DNA of 64,000 bases from Pythium myriotylum. Taxonomy: Eukaryota; Oomycota; Peronosporomycetes; Pythiales; Pythiaceae. Of the stretch, positions 42,101 to 48,998 are shown in pieces. Each line of letters opens with the position of its first letter. Within the stretch, counting starts at the first letter, position 1. A program made the translations under genes and the position numbers. The notes below the pieces were generated by a model. It saw only the letters and a program-made list of their open reading frames with translations. It was not told the DNA's origin and did not search any database. The stretch is taken from assembly GCA_023091665.1 (NCBI GenBank), contig JALJCQ010000003.1, forward strand, positions 1,984,001-2,048,000. The letters run 5' to 3'.

Positions 42101-43792
42101 CACAACGTGAGTATGGGGCAGGGTCAAGACGTCCTCGCGATGGATCGTCTCGAAGTCGCCCATCGCAACGGCCATTGGGTGATCTTGAACAATATTCACC
42201 TGATGCCTCGATGGCTCTTAGCCCTAGAAAAGAAGCTCGATGAATTTGCCCTCGAGGGATCCCACAAGAACTTCCGCCTGTTCCTCACCTCGGATCCGTC
42301 GAACGCGATTCCGATTGGTGTACTCAACCGTTGCATTAAGCTCACCAACGAGCCACCGTCGGGTCTGAAGGCTAATTTGAAGCGCGCGTTCGTCAGTTTC
42401 CCGAAAGAATATATTGAAGAAGCCGAGGGAAAAGTCAAGTCGATCCTCTTCGGCCTTTGCCACTTCCACGCTGTTCTCATGGAGCGCAAGATGTACGGCC
42501 CGCTGGGCTACAACATGATGTACCCGTTCTCACTCGGCGACTTGCGTGACTCGGCAATTTGTCTGCAGAATTATCTGGAGAACTCGGCGGGCGGAAAGAT
42601 CCCCTGGGCAGATCTGCGCTACATTTTCGGTGAGATCATGTATGGCGGCCACATTGTTAACGACTTCGATCGTTTGCTCGCCAACACGTACCTGGAGTTC
42701 TACATGCGCGACGAGCTACTGGATGAAATGGAAATGTTCCCGTTCGTTGGTGACGAGAAAGGACCCTCTTTCATGACGATTCCGCCATCTTCCTACGACA
42801 AATACTTGGAACATATCGACACGGAACTCAAGACAGACTCACCACTAGCGTTCGGTCTGCACCCGAACGCCGAAATCGACTTCCGAACCACGCAAAGTGA
42901 GAGCCTGTTCCGCACGCTCATGGAACTGCAGCCTCGAGATGCGAGCGCAGGCGAAGCCGGCATGAGTCCCATGGACATCGCCAAGGCGGCCCTGGAGATG
43001 GTCATGTCGCGCGTCGGTGAGAAGAAGTTCGAGTGTGATGATATCGCCAGGAGCCTCGAGGAAGTCGGGCCATACCAGAACGTGTTCCTGCAGGAATGTG
43101 AGGCCATGAACGTGCTGCTCGTGGAGATTGTGCGCTCGTTAAACGAGTTGCAGCTCGGGTTTGCAGGTGAGCTGACCATGTCCGACGCGATGGAGGCTGT
43201 CCAGGAGTCGCTCTTCCTCGATCGTGTGCCCAAGTCCTGGGAGAAACTCGCGTTCCCATCGATGCGCCCTCTCGGGTCGTGGCTCACCAACTTCGAGGCT
43301 CGCCTGCAGCAGCTCGAAGAATGGACACAGAACCCAGTGGACATCCCCAAAGTCACATGGCTAAGCGGCATGATCAACCCGCAATCGTTCTTGACGGCCA
43401 TCATGCAGGTGACGGCGCAAAAGAACCAGTGGGAGCTCGACAAGCTCGTCATCCAGACGGACGTTCTCAAGCGGCGCAACACAGAAATCGACGCGCCGTC
43501 TCGAGATGGCGCATACATCCACGGACTCTACCTCATGGGCGCGCGCTGGGACTCGACCAACAACACAGTCGACAAATCCCAACCCAAGGAAATGTTCTGC
43601 TCGATGCCCGTGATCAACTGCAAGGCTGTCGCGGCCGACAAGCTCGACACCAAGGGATCGTACCTGTGTCCGTGCTACAAGACCGAGTTCCGAGGACCCA
43701 CGTACGTCTTCTCGGCGCAGCTCAAGACCAAGTCTCCTCCGGCGCGCTGGATCCTCGCGGGCGTCGCGCTCATCATGGACGTGGTCACGTAA
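30128..43792 (+). CDS. Axonemal outer-arm dynein heavy chain, beta type (DNAH9/11/17-like)
   Basis: A single uninterrupted frame of 4554 residues, full length for the family. It is the motor of the flagellar outer arm, here of the zoospore flagella. The tail covers about residues 1-1400, the linker follows, and the six AAA modules start near 1840. P-loops are AAA1 GPAGTGKT (1867), AAA2 GPAGCAKT (2171), AAA3 GGSGTGKT (2511) and AAA4 GVGGSGKQ (2871). AAA1 also has CFDEFNR and ITMNPGYAGR. The stalk coiled coil brackets a microtubule-binding tip near residues 3200-3320 (ELKSLPKPPAGVDKVTTALL), and the C-terminal domain ends ARWILAGVALIMDVVT. Blocks such as SRDGAYIHGLYLMGARWD and RWPLVIDPQLQGIKW resemble Chlamydomonas beta chain more than gamma or inner-arm chains. 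An alanine run of about 15 near residue 880 is unusual. No intron was needed. Confidence 0.95.
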   Translation: MADEAAPAKKEPNPLQYIERRVATAFAGLQGAKFTAKYATEANEASIKEFLENEDVMTLIFAGDNVVASIKMPPSLPRGKTVCFTKYHKTVITGKNVYTDIMLSEITNSSIEYLEKLISEIYLPLFSNPANQEGWGEVASKEIVDKFHSYMASVSIISGATKGETCLPLPPVDGNATNLSNKISLLEGSIVTWTKQIKNVLKQDPEDLLKQGLHPTPDAEIEFWKLKAANLNSIFEQLQSKKVRKILTALDRSKSTYCTTFARLCKEVFTARIEANDNMKYLRTLEEWFIRLNNDEDFPSLTELFKPMLHIILLIWKNSKHYNTPARLVVLMREICNSLINQARKYLSGELIFALIDQDEAGQAVEQLKTTLQVCSAFKSTYFDYKATANAECPSNPWRIQGNALFVRLDSFLERCHDILDLTQTIVQFSKLSKIEVGGTKGKTLTLSVQQIHYDFTEAVNGFKRVSGDIMDVGASKFDDNFYEFRCKIKELERRLGSVLTQGFDDCSTIFGRFKLLDSFEGLLNRPIIQDELEKKHVALVQSYGQDLKLVQELFLHSRDAPPISWNLPPVAGALSWCRGLMERIEHPMKKLKELNQNVMEREEAKEVYKVYGTIIASLQEYENQKVEEWSRDVEGSSQAKLKNPVLVRHPQTRCLRVNFDPALEKLLREIKYLRLLNIDVPQSALQISSKEETYRKYRGELSRIVEPYNAMIEGLHPLEEPLVRRHINNIDACVGRGIDELNWKSNGIDTFIEECRKVVEGANEIVTNLKDNLNTIQDTLAAWNAPLLERQAKPVAVSEHEKLHKSYIVQRTLKIREGAAEIHRRLKQSNNGIVGVNSAQWKAYVDYVNNIVVNGVARVICSSLEFLAKQLDPNASANAAAAAAAAAAAAAAEGSISGTTKTNKKDQERLPMLEIKLDLIANRVQFNPSIGENNGKGLRDTIQMWINSFFNIATAVKRLDSDGGGTYLREMHSDMTICMHLATISDYLQENEDMLAAFKRKYDQYSYLWESDMVVHFQEFLAAGAKYTSASGADMLDLEKFNVEITKYEQVASEIEALTTPTDVGWLRVNSQPIKSAMLTWVSKWIYQYTTYLHEHVVSKLRGLHGFMDTVVKGLDEQVVEKNKEALMRVMTHIRDVRKQMDSTNEIFDPLRDAVHLLKSHGINVDDTKIADHAIQDYLEAAPMQWEGIVNKTFKKKEEIMPLQMQEVESIKEDLESFYLDMRKFRNEFRSTAPFSFQGSPEEAYTQMNQFASRLQEKTKQAKQFNELEELFELQVSKYQETAETLYELQQLKKCWDLKDLVLQTFDDWKSTLWAKIQTDTFEGYTRAFMKQLKMEATEHQIIKGWQVYKDTEQIVKNMAAVLPLINDLHSEAMQDRHWKALSAICNVKAIDPKDPKFSFADLLKLQLHTHVDDVGEIVETANKEQKIEKKLIMIEELWKRLTLEYVPHKDSGTFVVKPSEEVVESLESNQLELQTMVGMGKFVEFFKDRVLASQKTLGHVEEVLKEWVSVSKQWASLESIFLSSPDIRNQLPDDTRTFESIDSNFKDLMKNAVLEPSVVAACSVDNRLESLKEMTTMLEKCQKSLNEYLDKKKKIFPRFYFVSNVALLEILSNGNNPKKIMPFLSDCYDSLCNLIFDEGSANTAHTMIAKDREQVKLPKQFVMAGAVECWLNDLTEAMRFCIRKEMHDSIETAANWDVEKPRHQWLFDYPAQVVLNATQIYWTEETELALEEYENGQEDSVKRYLQVCNARLEQLINLVLGELSGADRCKIIALITLDVHSRDVVKKLVDEKVEGPLSFLWQQQLRFIWRQENYDVDIRITDFRSKYSYEWIGNTGRLVITPLTDRCYITLTMALRLFLGGAPAGPAGTGKTETTKDLARAMALCCYVFNCSDQMNYQTMADIFRGLCQTGTWGCFDEFNRINIEVLSVVATQVKCVQDAIVYNAIPSNREQKYQHLPAGTPPVVVGEFEFMGASDRITLIPTCGFFITMNPGYAGRTELPENLKVLFRSCAMIRPDLRPICENMLMSEGFQTARTLAIKFVTLYQLSSELLSKQFHYDWGLRAVKSVLRVAGILKRAEPDVEEDKILMRALRDFNTPKIPHNDTPIFLRLIADLFIGVEVPSKVNASLREKTVVVCKANNLQHDDSFILKVCQLQELIDVRHSVMLLGPAGCAKTTTWQALSKCWNLGKEKKICVYETLNPKAVTSDELYGYMTLSKDWKDGVLSIIMRGMSKNYAEQGFYESQTYKWVVLDGDIDAVWIESMNTVMDDNKVLTLVSNERIPLSDAMRMVFEINSLKNATPATVSRAGILFINETDIGWRPFMESWVAKREEEVERTYLPGLFDRYIDTTYDLMRKGYKQVAPVRLINQVSTVCYLLEGLLGNIPPEKKTQEVVESIFVFCATWAFGGPLIVDKSVDYRKNFHEMWITAFPNIKYPKEGLCFDYFYNLETNEFESWNSKVPKYVPGSIGNGPADTPFNSIIISTNDSVRLRFLVETLVKRARPAILVGGSGTGKTTILKNFLRDLDDDMLFSMINMNYYTDSFKLQQQLESVIDKRSGRMFGPPATKKLIYFIDDLNLPYIETYGTQNALALMRQHMDYRTFFDRVDLGFRKEIVDVQYLSAMNPTAGSFIIDERLQRHYALFACMMPGKEDLKTIYNQILKGHFQNAGFAPNVSQACDALVNASIMLHEEITARFLPSATKFVYNWNMRELSNIFQGLTRSKGEFFPTVFSVAKLWAHEATRVFCDRLINEEDIAKFNERIREVGKKNFPDVDQVALFNDQPVTAGDDTGANVNIFTTFATTLAGADAPYVPVASMKSLNKVLVEQLDDYNSKYSMMNLELFDNAMEHVTRICRIIGNPGGNAMLIGVGGSGKQSLSRLASHICGFEVRQLSVTSNFRIEDLKENLQEMFKIAGIQGLPLVFLITDSQIVNERFLVYINDMLSSGWIPDLFPKEDIDALLGSLRNEAKANGVPDNTDALMDFLLLRIRLNFRIIMCFSPVGAIFRIRARRFPGLVNCTVIDWFHPWPRDALVRVAGSFLDKMDDVGDATLLKNLANHMADVHISVTEMSKKYFETQRRYNYVTPKSFLELISFYEILLRQKKEEIQKQITRLDDGLSTLRKTSADVAELQVDLKHTMIKVAEKQASTDALLEQMGREKAGAEVQQENANKEKVKAEAASAAAAELAAEAEKELGAAKPAMDAAAEAVDCLSKPAITELKSLPKPPAGVDKVTTALLILVEKEYKNHKWDRAKKMMNNAGAFLDALKVFRGEDIPEADIARVEPFIADPEFTADKMASKSSAAANLCSWVVNIYTFNRIYVRVKPLMDSLEASKKKKEEAEEQLARAMAQVAEVQKRLEQLEDTLRQATEEKLKVEQMKESCENRLLLAGKLVNGLASENERWGIEIEQLKNSGVMVVGNSLLAAAFVSYIGAFDQVVRRELWQQTWFPDLVSKNIPITEGIDPLTMLTTEGKNAKMMSEGLPADRISIENGAIITSCKRWPLVIDPQLQGIKWLREKEKDRGLVVMQLSQNQWLRKMESAIVNGHVVIIENIGEEIDATLDPVLGRAVYKKGSNLYLKLAGEEVQYDSNFFMYLQTKLSNPHYKPEIAAQCTLINFIATESGLEDQLLEKVVKKEQPELERRKQELVLAFQKFKIDLVELEDQLLERLANAPDDILSDVPLIESLEETKKKATEIQISVKKNQETEIVINNTRELYRPVAAEGAMLYFLLTTLSAIDHMYRYSLDSFVTFFYASIDRAPQAEKQSDRVLSLRESLRITIYTWVSRGLFESHKLIFLSQLTFNLMRRGILGDEYRVQENYMQFLLRGPKKAAGAETEANPIDWLPTAQWNAINTLAGLEEFQKMPQDLKEASSRFRDWYNHVTPESEKLPLDWAGLDRTPFLKLLVVRCLRPDRMTVAVNEFVRHVLPNGSNYCDCDSTLNSLQVMEQSYLDSTPTTPLYFILSPGADVVAGVDKLSVKYGFERGVSYHNVSMGQGQDVLAMDRLEVAHRNGHWVILNNIHLMPRWLLALEKKLDEFALEGSHKNFRLFLTSDPSNAIPIGVLNRCIKLTNEPPSGLKANLKRAFVSFPKEYIEEAEGKVKSILFGLCHFHAVLMERKMYGPLGYNMMYPFSLGDLRDSAICLQNYLENSAGGKIPWADLRYIFGEIMYGGHIVNDFDRLLANTYLEFYMRDELLDEMEMFPFVGDEKGPSFMTIPPSSYDKYLEHIDTELKTDSPLAFGLHPNAEIDFRTTQSESLFRTLMELQPRDASAGEAGMSPMDIAKAALEMVMSRVGEKKFECDDIARSLEEVGPYQNVFLQECEAMNVLLVEIVRSLNELQLGFAGELTMSDAMEAVQESLFLDRVPKSWEKLAFPSMRPLGSWLTNFEARLQQLEEWTQNPVDIPKVTWLSGMINPQSFLTAIMQVTAQKNQWELDKLVIQTDVLKRRNTEIDAPSRDGAYIHGLYLMGARWDSTNNTVDKSQPKEMFCSMPVINCKAVAADKLDTKGSYLCPCYKTEFRGPTYVFSAQLKTKSPPARWILAGVALIMDVVT

Positions 43793-43937
43793 AAAAAAGC
43801 CCAAGTTCCCCACTCTATTACCAAGAACGGAACGCGCAGTACTGCTGCCACAGCTTCATGCTGCCCTGCGCTGCCGGCGTGAGCTGGAACCTGCATGTGT
43901 ATCATTCCCAGCGATTAGCAAAACAGGAATAAAATAA

Positions 43938-44933
43938 TCAATACATGGCTTCCTCGTACGAGTCGATCGTCGTCATGTCGACCCACCGAAGCTGCGTCGA
44001 CTCGAACTTGTCCTGCGGGCCGAGTCGGTAGAGCGCGTCGACGTCTTCCGACGACAGCTCGGTCGTCATGTGAAACACTAGTATTCCCACGATCCATCAG
44101 ACACAGACACCCTCATCGCCCGAAAGGAACTGCCGCCACCCACCGAAGCTCGGCGTCTCGGCCTCGGACTGGAACACGATGCCCAGCAGCAGCGGCTCGC
44201 TGAGCTGCGCCGGCGCGAGGTTGATCTCCTCGTGGACTTCGTCGACGATCGACGCGAAGAGCCGGTCCGCGACCTTGCTCTCCATCTCTTCTTTCTCGAC
44301 GCCCTCGATGCGCTCGAGATCCTCGGTCGAGAACGACAGATCCTACACAGAAGTAAACCTTGCTCAGCGTGCTTGTCTCCATTTTTCCCGCGAGGACTCG
44401 CGACGAACCGCCGGCTCCGGGTGGCCGCCGGGCGTGTCGAAGAGCTGCTGGTAGACGCCGACGCGGCGGCTGCGCTCGATGAGCGCGACGCGCCTGTCGC
44501 GTGTCTCCACGACGCCCGAGACGCCCATCTTGCGCGAGAGGAACGCCGTCGCGTCGCCGTGCGCGAGCCGCTCGCCGTCGGCGCGCAGCTGCGGCACGAG
44601 CTCCGAGCAGCACGCGCCCACGTACGCGCGGTAGTCGGTCAGTCCGCACTGCAGCAGCAGCAGCGCGCTGCGATCCTGCGACATGTGCCACGCCTGCAAG
44701 CGGAACTTGGCGCCGTTGAAGAGCTCGGGCGACGCGCGCCGCTTGGCGGCCCAGAGCTGCTCGGCGGCGCGCGCGACGGCCGCGTCCGGGTGCGCGCGGC
44801 GGCTGGAGCGCGGCGAGAGCGAGACGCGCACGCGCGCGCGCGGCAGCGGGCCGTCTGCGACATGTGGCGGCACGAAGCTCGCGAGCGAGAAGCTCATGAG
44901 GCGCGCGAGGCTCAGCGACTGCACGCGGCGCAT
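43938..44933 (-). CDS. NUDT22-like Nudix hydrolase (UDP-glucose/UDP-galactose)
   Basis: Three exons, 44933-44409, 44342-44144 and 44077-43938, with two 66-nt introns, give 287 residues (human NUDT22 about 300). Human NUDT22 hydrolyses UDP-glucose and UDP-galactose to UMP and sugar phosphate. The N-terminal domain shows FNGAKFRLQAWHM and LLLQCGLTDYRAYVG, the human counterparts being APKFRLHSA and GLTSYRDFLG. The Nudix region reads TPGGHPEPA (splice) then LFASIVDEVHEEINLAPAQL, a divergent Nudix box as in the human protein. SEPLLLGIVFQSEAETPSF splices to VFHMTTELSSEDVDALYRL. Both introns were chosen because they restore this continuity. The ATG at 44933 (MRRVQSLSLARL) follows a TTG-extended open frame. 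It is convergent with the dynein gene, 145 bp from its stop. Confidence 0.85.
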
Positions 44934-47527
44934 ATGCAAATGTGCATGGAAGGTGAGCCCGTGGGGAGCTACAAAGAGAGTGACCTCCCTCGTTGGAGTG
45001 ACTATAGCGCCACGGTCTCACCATTTTTTCGAGCTGGCGAGAAGGATGGAGCTTTACTTGCAAGTGCGAGCTGACGACGTGGGCTGTAGCTGCTCACGAG
45101 GTGGATTAGTAGAGCAGGGTTCGCTCCGTAGAGCTCACGTGGATGATCTTCATTTGTTTATTCACGAGATGGGAAGAGCGTTCGCCGAGTGACGATGGGA
45201 GTCTTCGTCGCTCTCTCGCCCCCATCTGCGTGGTTTTGAATCGAATCCTCGCTGTCGACGTTGAGCATTCATGTGATCTGCTGTGACGACTCGTCCCAAT
45301 TCAATTGAATCTGGAGATGCTGCACATTGAGTCAGCGCGTCAACGACACGACAATCGCCCCTCGCAATAGCGCTCGACGCCATGAGCGAGTGGCGCAAGA
45401 GCGGTCGTGCCGGAGCACAAGCCATCGCAACCCAAGCGCGTGCCGACTCCGCATGCGCATCCGAGCGACGACGAGGCCGACGGTCTCGACACTCAAGACT
45501 CTTTGAAATGATATAGTCGTAAGCTAAATGTCTACAAAATATAAACTATGTGTATAAATACCAAATGAAATATTGTAGAACGTGATAACCGCTTCAAATC
45601 AATGCACCATGCTCCTCCGCCACCACCATTCCTCGTTGAAGTTATAGAGTGGTGGTGAGCATCTCCTCCAACCTTCCGAGGTCGTTCGCTTGCTCTGAAA
45701 TCTGCACTGCCACGTCATTCTGCCCTCTCGTCGTGTACTGACCACCACGACCGTCTCCATGCATCCGACGACCACACAGCGCGCGTGCTTTTCCTTCCAC
45801 GGTCTCACGACCACCGACAGCTTCTCTCCCGACAGAACCCACTTGCGTCGTCTCCAGCGGCACCAACTCACCCTCGCGACAAGAAACGAGCGCGCGTTGG
45901 TGATGATGGACCACTCGCAGTATTGGGCCCTCCATGGTCGTTCCGCGAGCTCTTCGGCGGAGAGCGTAATCGCATTATTAATAATGATACCCTAGCTATT
46001 AGTATTAGTGATGACGGCGCGGACGCATCTGCCGCGAGCAATCTCTCGGGGCGGTGGAAAACGCGGTGTTCAGTCCACTTCGCAGCCATCGCGTGCCAGC
46101 TGAGTGGGACCTCAGCGTCGCTCGACGCGTCGTCGCAGGAAAGTGGCAGTGTCGCGCTGGACTCGTCCGTGTCATGACGGAGGAAGAGTCCGAGACCCAG
46201 GAGCAGACGGGGGGTCCTGGCACGACGAGAGCGATTCGATTCGATTCACAGAACGCTGCGTTCATCCACGGACGGCAGCCTTCCCGGTGGGTGACACGAC
46301 GAGGAGACGCTGCCTCCTGGAAACGGGAGACTCACCCATGAGTCAAAAGCCGTGTCGCAGTCCATTGTCGCTGATCAGAAGCTCGCTCCGGTTCCAAATT
46401 GGCTTCTCAAGCGCTCGTCTTGAGACGGAGGCGAGAGAAGAGATACGAAAAGAGGGAGGCTCTCATAAACCACGCCTTCGATTTCGAACGCGTTCGACTT
46501 TTTTGTTGTTGGCGTGTTTTTTTTTGTTTTTTCTTTTGTTGGTGTGCCGGTGCGAGAGCCCCAACGTCCAGAGCGCTTTGCACGAGCGGATCAAGATCCA
46601 GCGCCGTTCGATTTCTTTGTTTGGTCCGGAGAACCATGAGCAACGCGAGCAGCCGAAGAAAAGAACGAAATGGGTCCACGCGAGTTGCCCTCCGTGAGCT
46701 GCTGGCGCTTCCACGCACGCCAGAAGGTTCCGGCTCTTCGGGTCGGTTGTCTCACGTGCGCTGCGCTCGACGAGACCACCGAGGGTCTTTGTCGTTGCTT
46801 TTTTTTTTCGTTGGGTCGGTCGGGTTTTCTTCCTTGCGCTCGGCTCGGGTCTAGATCTTTTTTGGGTCGTCAAGAAAAAAAAAACTCCCAACTTGGGAAA
46901 CCAAACCAAATGGCGCTGCTGTCATCTGCTCTGCGTGGCTCCGTGGCTTCCTCCCCGGCGCATCGCAGCTCCTTTGCGTCCTTCCATCAATCAATAGACG
47001 CGGCTGGTCAAGAGCTCTCCTGCCGAGCCGAAGAGGACCCTCTGGCGGCGTCGACAAGTCGAGAAACAGGACCGACGGACTCGGAGCTGTCCACGGCCTT
47101 CGCCGCATGGTTTTCCCAGGTCACCCGGGCCCTGGAGGACACGAAAGAAACGAAGAGAGAGAGCTTGGCGATCCTGAGACGTTTGGTTGCTTTTTTTTTT
47201 TCTTGGTGGTGGTTTGCCGAAATGGAGAACGAACACGACGCCAATTTGCAAGTTTTTCGTATTTAGGTTACAGCCCTCGCGAGAGGGCGTGAGTCGTTTT
47301 CTATTGGAACTGTTCTCCTTCGTGGAGCCTTCCTCGCGGAGGAGAAGAAGAGAGAAAAAAAAACTTGGAGACACATAGCTGCTGAGGAGCTCAGAGCGGA
47401 GGGGAGGGGAGCGGAGCGGAGGGGGAGGGGAGGGGACTCGCTGGAGGCGGCGGCGGAACGGAGGGAGCATGGAGGTGACCCGTGCTGGGAATATAATATA
47501 TGGTACATCGTCGTTCCGAGGAGCGCT
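44934..47527. other. Gene-poor intergenic region
   Basis: About 2.6 kb between the NUDT22-like gene and the 3' end of the first bHLH gene. Several open frames (46104-46697 plus, 46991-47470 minus) are composed of Arg/Ser-rich or homopolymer-derived sequence without domains. The stretch has an AT-rich patch at 45490-45590, T-rich and A-rich runs at 46497-46545, 46800-46885 and 47190-47205, and a G-rich tract at its right end. I see no supportable gene. Confidence 0.5.
47396..47435 (+). repeat. G-run tract with quadruplex potential
   Basis: Within 40 bases there are at least five runs of four or more G separated mostly by single A or by CGGA units (GGGGAGGGG, then GGGGGAGGGGAGGGG). It lies about 100 bp beyond the stop codon of the minus-strand bHLH gene, so the C-rich strand would be in its 3' transcript. 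Confidence 0.7.
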
Positions 47528-48550
47528 TTACAGCTCGAGGTTGGCGCCCGAGTCCTGGCCCTCGCTCTTGGCCTTGACGTCGCCGTCGAGCGGGATGAGC
47601 GTGAACTCGATGTTGGAGACCTTGCCCATGTCGTCGACCATGGGCGACGCGACGAGCGTGACGGTCGAGACGCCCGAGGCCGTGCGCGCCTGCACGACGG
47701 TGCTCATGGACTTGCCCTCTTTGCAGATCTTGACGAGCGCGTCGAGCTTGTGGGCGTCGAGGCAGAGCGAGGCGCGCAGCGAGTGGCCGCCGCTCTTGAC
47801 GTCGTCGTCGTTGAGCCCCGTGAGGTGCACGAACGCCGAGTTGAAGAGCACGGGCTCGAAGGCGAGGTCGACGAGCAAGCGCGCGGTGGACGACTGCTGG
47901 AAGCAGCGCTTGAACATGCTGTCGGCCTCGGCGCTGCCGCCCTTCTGCGCCTGGTTGCGGAAGGCCTCGGCCTGCTTCTCGGCGCGCTCGGCCTTTTGCT
48001 TGGCGATGAGCAGGTTGCTGCGCAGCATGCCGACGTAGTGGTACGTGTTGTCGAGGATCGACTGCTTGTTCTTCTTGGACTGCACGCCGGCCTCGTCGAG
48101 GATGACCTTGAGCTGGTTGATGCGGTCGTTGAGCTTGAACATGCGCTTCTTCTCCTTGAGGTTGAGGTCCTCGCGCGAGCGCTTCGAGTTGTTGCGCGCC
48201 GAGGGCGTCGTGCCGTCCATGGAGCTCGCGTAGTCGGTCGAGACGTGGAGCATTTGCTGGCCCATGGCCGGGTAGAAGTGGCTCTGTGGGTTGTGCATGT
48301 TCATCATGAGCGGCTCGTGGTCGAAGTCGCCGCCCTGGTGGTGGTGCTGCGGCGTCATGGCGGCGTGACCATTGACCATGTACTCGCCCATGCCCGGGTG
48401 GTGCACGCCGCCGTGGAGGTGGCTGCCGCCGTGGCCGTCGAGGAAGAGCTTGGGGCGCTCGCCGCTCTGCTGGTGGTGGTGCTGCTCGTAGCCGCCCATG
48501 GCGTGGTGGTGCGCGGGCGAGTACCCAAAGTCGTTCGGCGCCGCCAACAT
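47528..48550 (-). CDS. bHLH transcription factor with PAS-like domain, paralogue A
   Basis: A 340-residue single-exon gene. The N-terminus (MLAAPNDFGYSP) is followed by a His/Met/Gly-rich region with MTPQHHH. The basic helix-loop-helix runs at about residues 122-170: basic part KRSREDLNLKEKKRMFKLND, helix 1 RINQLKVILDEAGV, loop SKKNKQ and helix 2 SILDNTYHYVGMLRSNL. A leucine/heptad extension (IAKQKAERAEKQAEAF) follows. Residues about 210-320 look like a PAS fold (ARLLVDLAFEPVLFNSAFVH, NIEFTLIPLD). It should bind E-box-like DNA as a dimer; target genes are unknown. Paralogue B at 60993 shares the basic region and helix 1 start almost exactly. Very high codon GC suggests strong expression. Purine-rich tracts lie on both sides. 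Confidence 0.88.
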   Translation of the reverse strand: MLAAPNDFGYSPAHHHAMGGYEQHHHQQSGERPKLFLDGHGGSHLHGGVHHPGMGEYMVNGHAAMTPQHHHQGGDFDHEPLMMNMHNPQSHFYPAMGQQMLHVSTDYASSMDGTTPSARNNSKRSREDLNLKEKKRMFKLNDRINQLKVILDEAGVQSKKNKQSILDNTYHYVGMLRSNLLIAKQKAERAEKQAEAFRNQAQKGGSAEADSMFKRCFQQSSTARLLVDLAFEPVLFNSAFVHLTGLNDDDVKSGGHSLRASLCLDAHKLDALVKICKEGKSMSTVVQARTASGVSTVTLVASPMVDDMGKVSNIEFTLIPLDGDVKAKSEGQDSGANLEL

Positions 48551-48670
48551 GGTGCTAGTGAGTGAGGGAATGGAGAGGGAGGAGGAAGATCGCGTGTCGG
48601 TCGGTCGCTTGCGCCGAAGGCTGCCAAATGGGGAATGACAAATGGCTCAGAGAGCAGATGGCGCCTTCCC

Positions 48671-48742
48671 GAAAGAGGAGCAGGAGGAGGAGGAGAGAGG
48701 AGCGAGGAGAGAGGAGGGGAGGAGAGAGGGGAGGCAGGGGAG
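48671..48742 (+). repeat. Polypurine GA-rich tract
   Basis: About 70 bases are almost all G and A (AGGAGGAGGAGGAGAGAGG, then GAGGAGGGGAGGAGAGAGGG) with three interrupting C. It sits about 120-190 bp upstream of the bHLH ATG on the opposite strand and could form triplex or quadruplex structures. Confidence 0.75.
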
Positions 48743-48998
48743 CCAAGTCGTCGTGCACTCAACAACAGAAAGAGCGCTTGAGGACGAGGGAAAAAAAAGC
48801 CGCGGGTCAAACCCACGGGCCGACGACGCCACACTCTCTCCCCGTTGGTCTGGACTGACGAGCGCGGGACCCCGACCCCGACCCCCTCCGGGTGTCAGTG
48901 GCCGGTTCACACAACCCCTTTAGCACGCCGAGCCCACCAATACGATCGCGTCGGGCCTCCGCCCTCGCAACCTGGTCCATCTTGTCACGCCCAAGGGG

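Noticed and set aside
42793..43518. 241-codon frame antisense to the dynein C-terminus
   Set aside because: Ser/Arg-rich shadow without any domain, wholly inside a well-supported gene.
44113..45063. 316-codon frame overlapping the NUDT22-like gene on the same strand
   Set aside because: Arg/Ala-rich out-of-frame reading of the GC-rich exon; the NUDT22 frame carries the conserved motifs.
46104..47470. Open frames of 150-200 codons in the 45-47.5 kb spacer
   Set aside because: Rich in homopolymer-derived Phe/Lys and Arg/Ser, overlapping in several frames, no domain.
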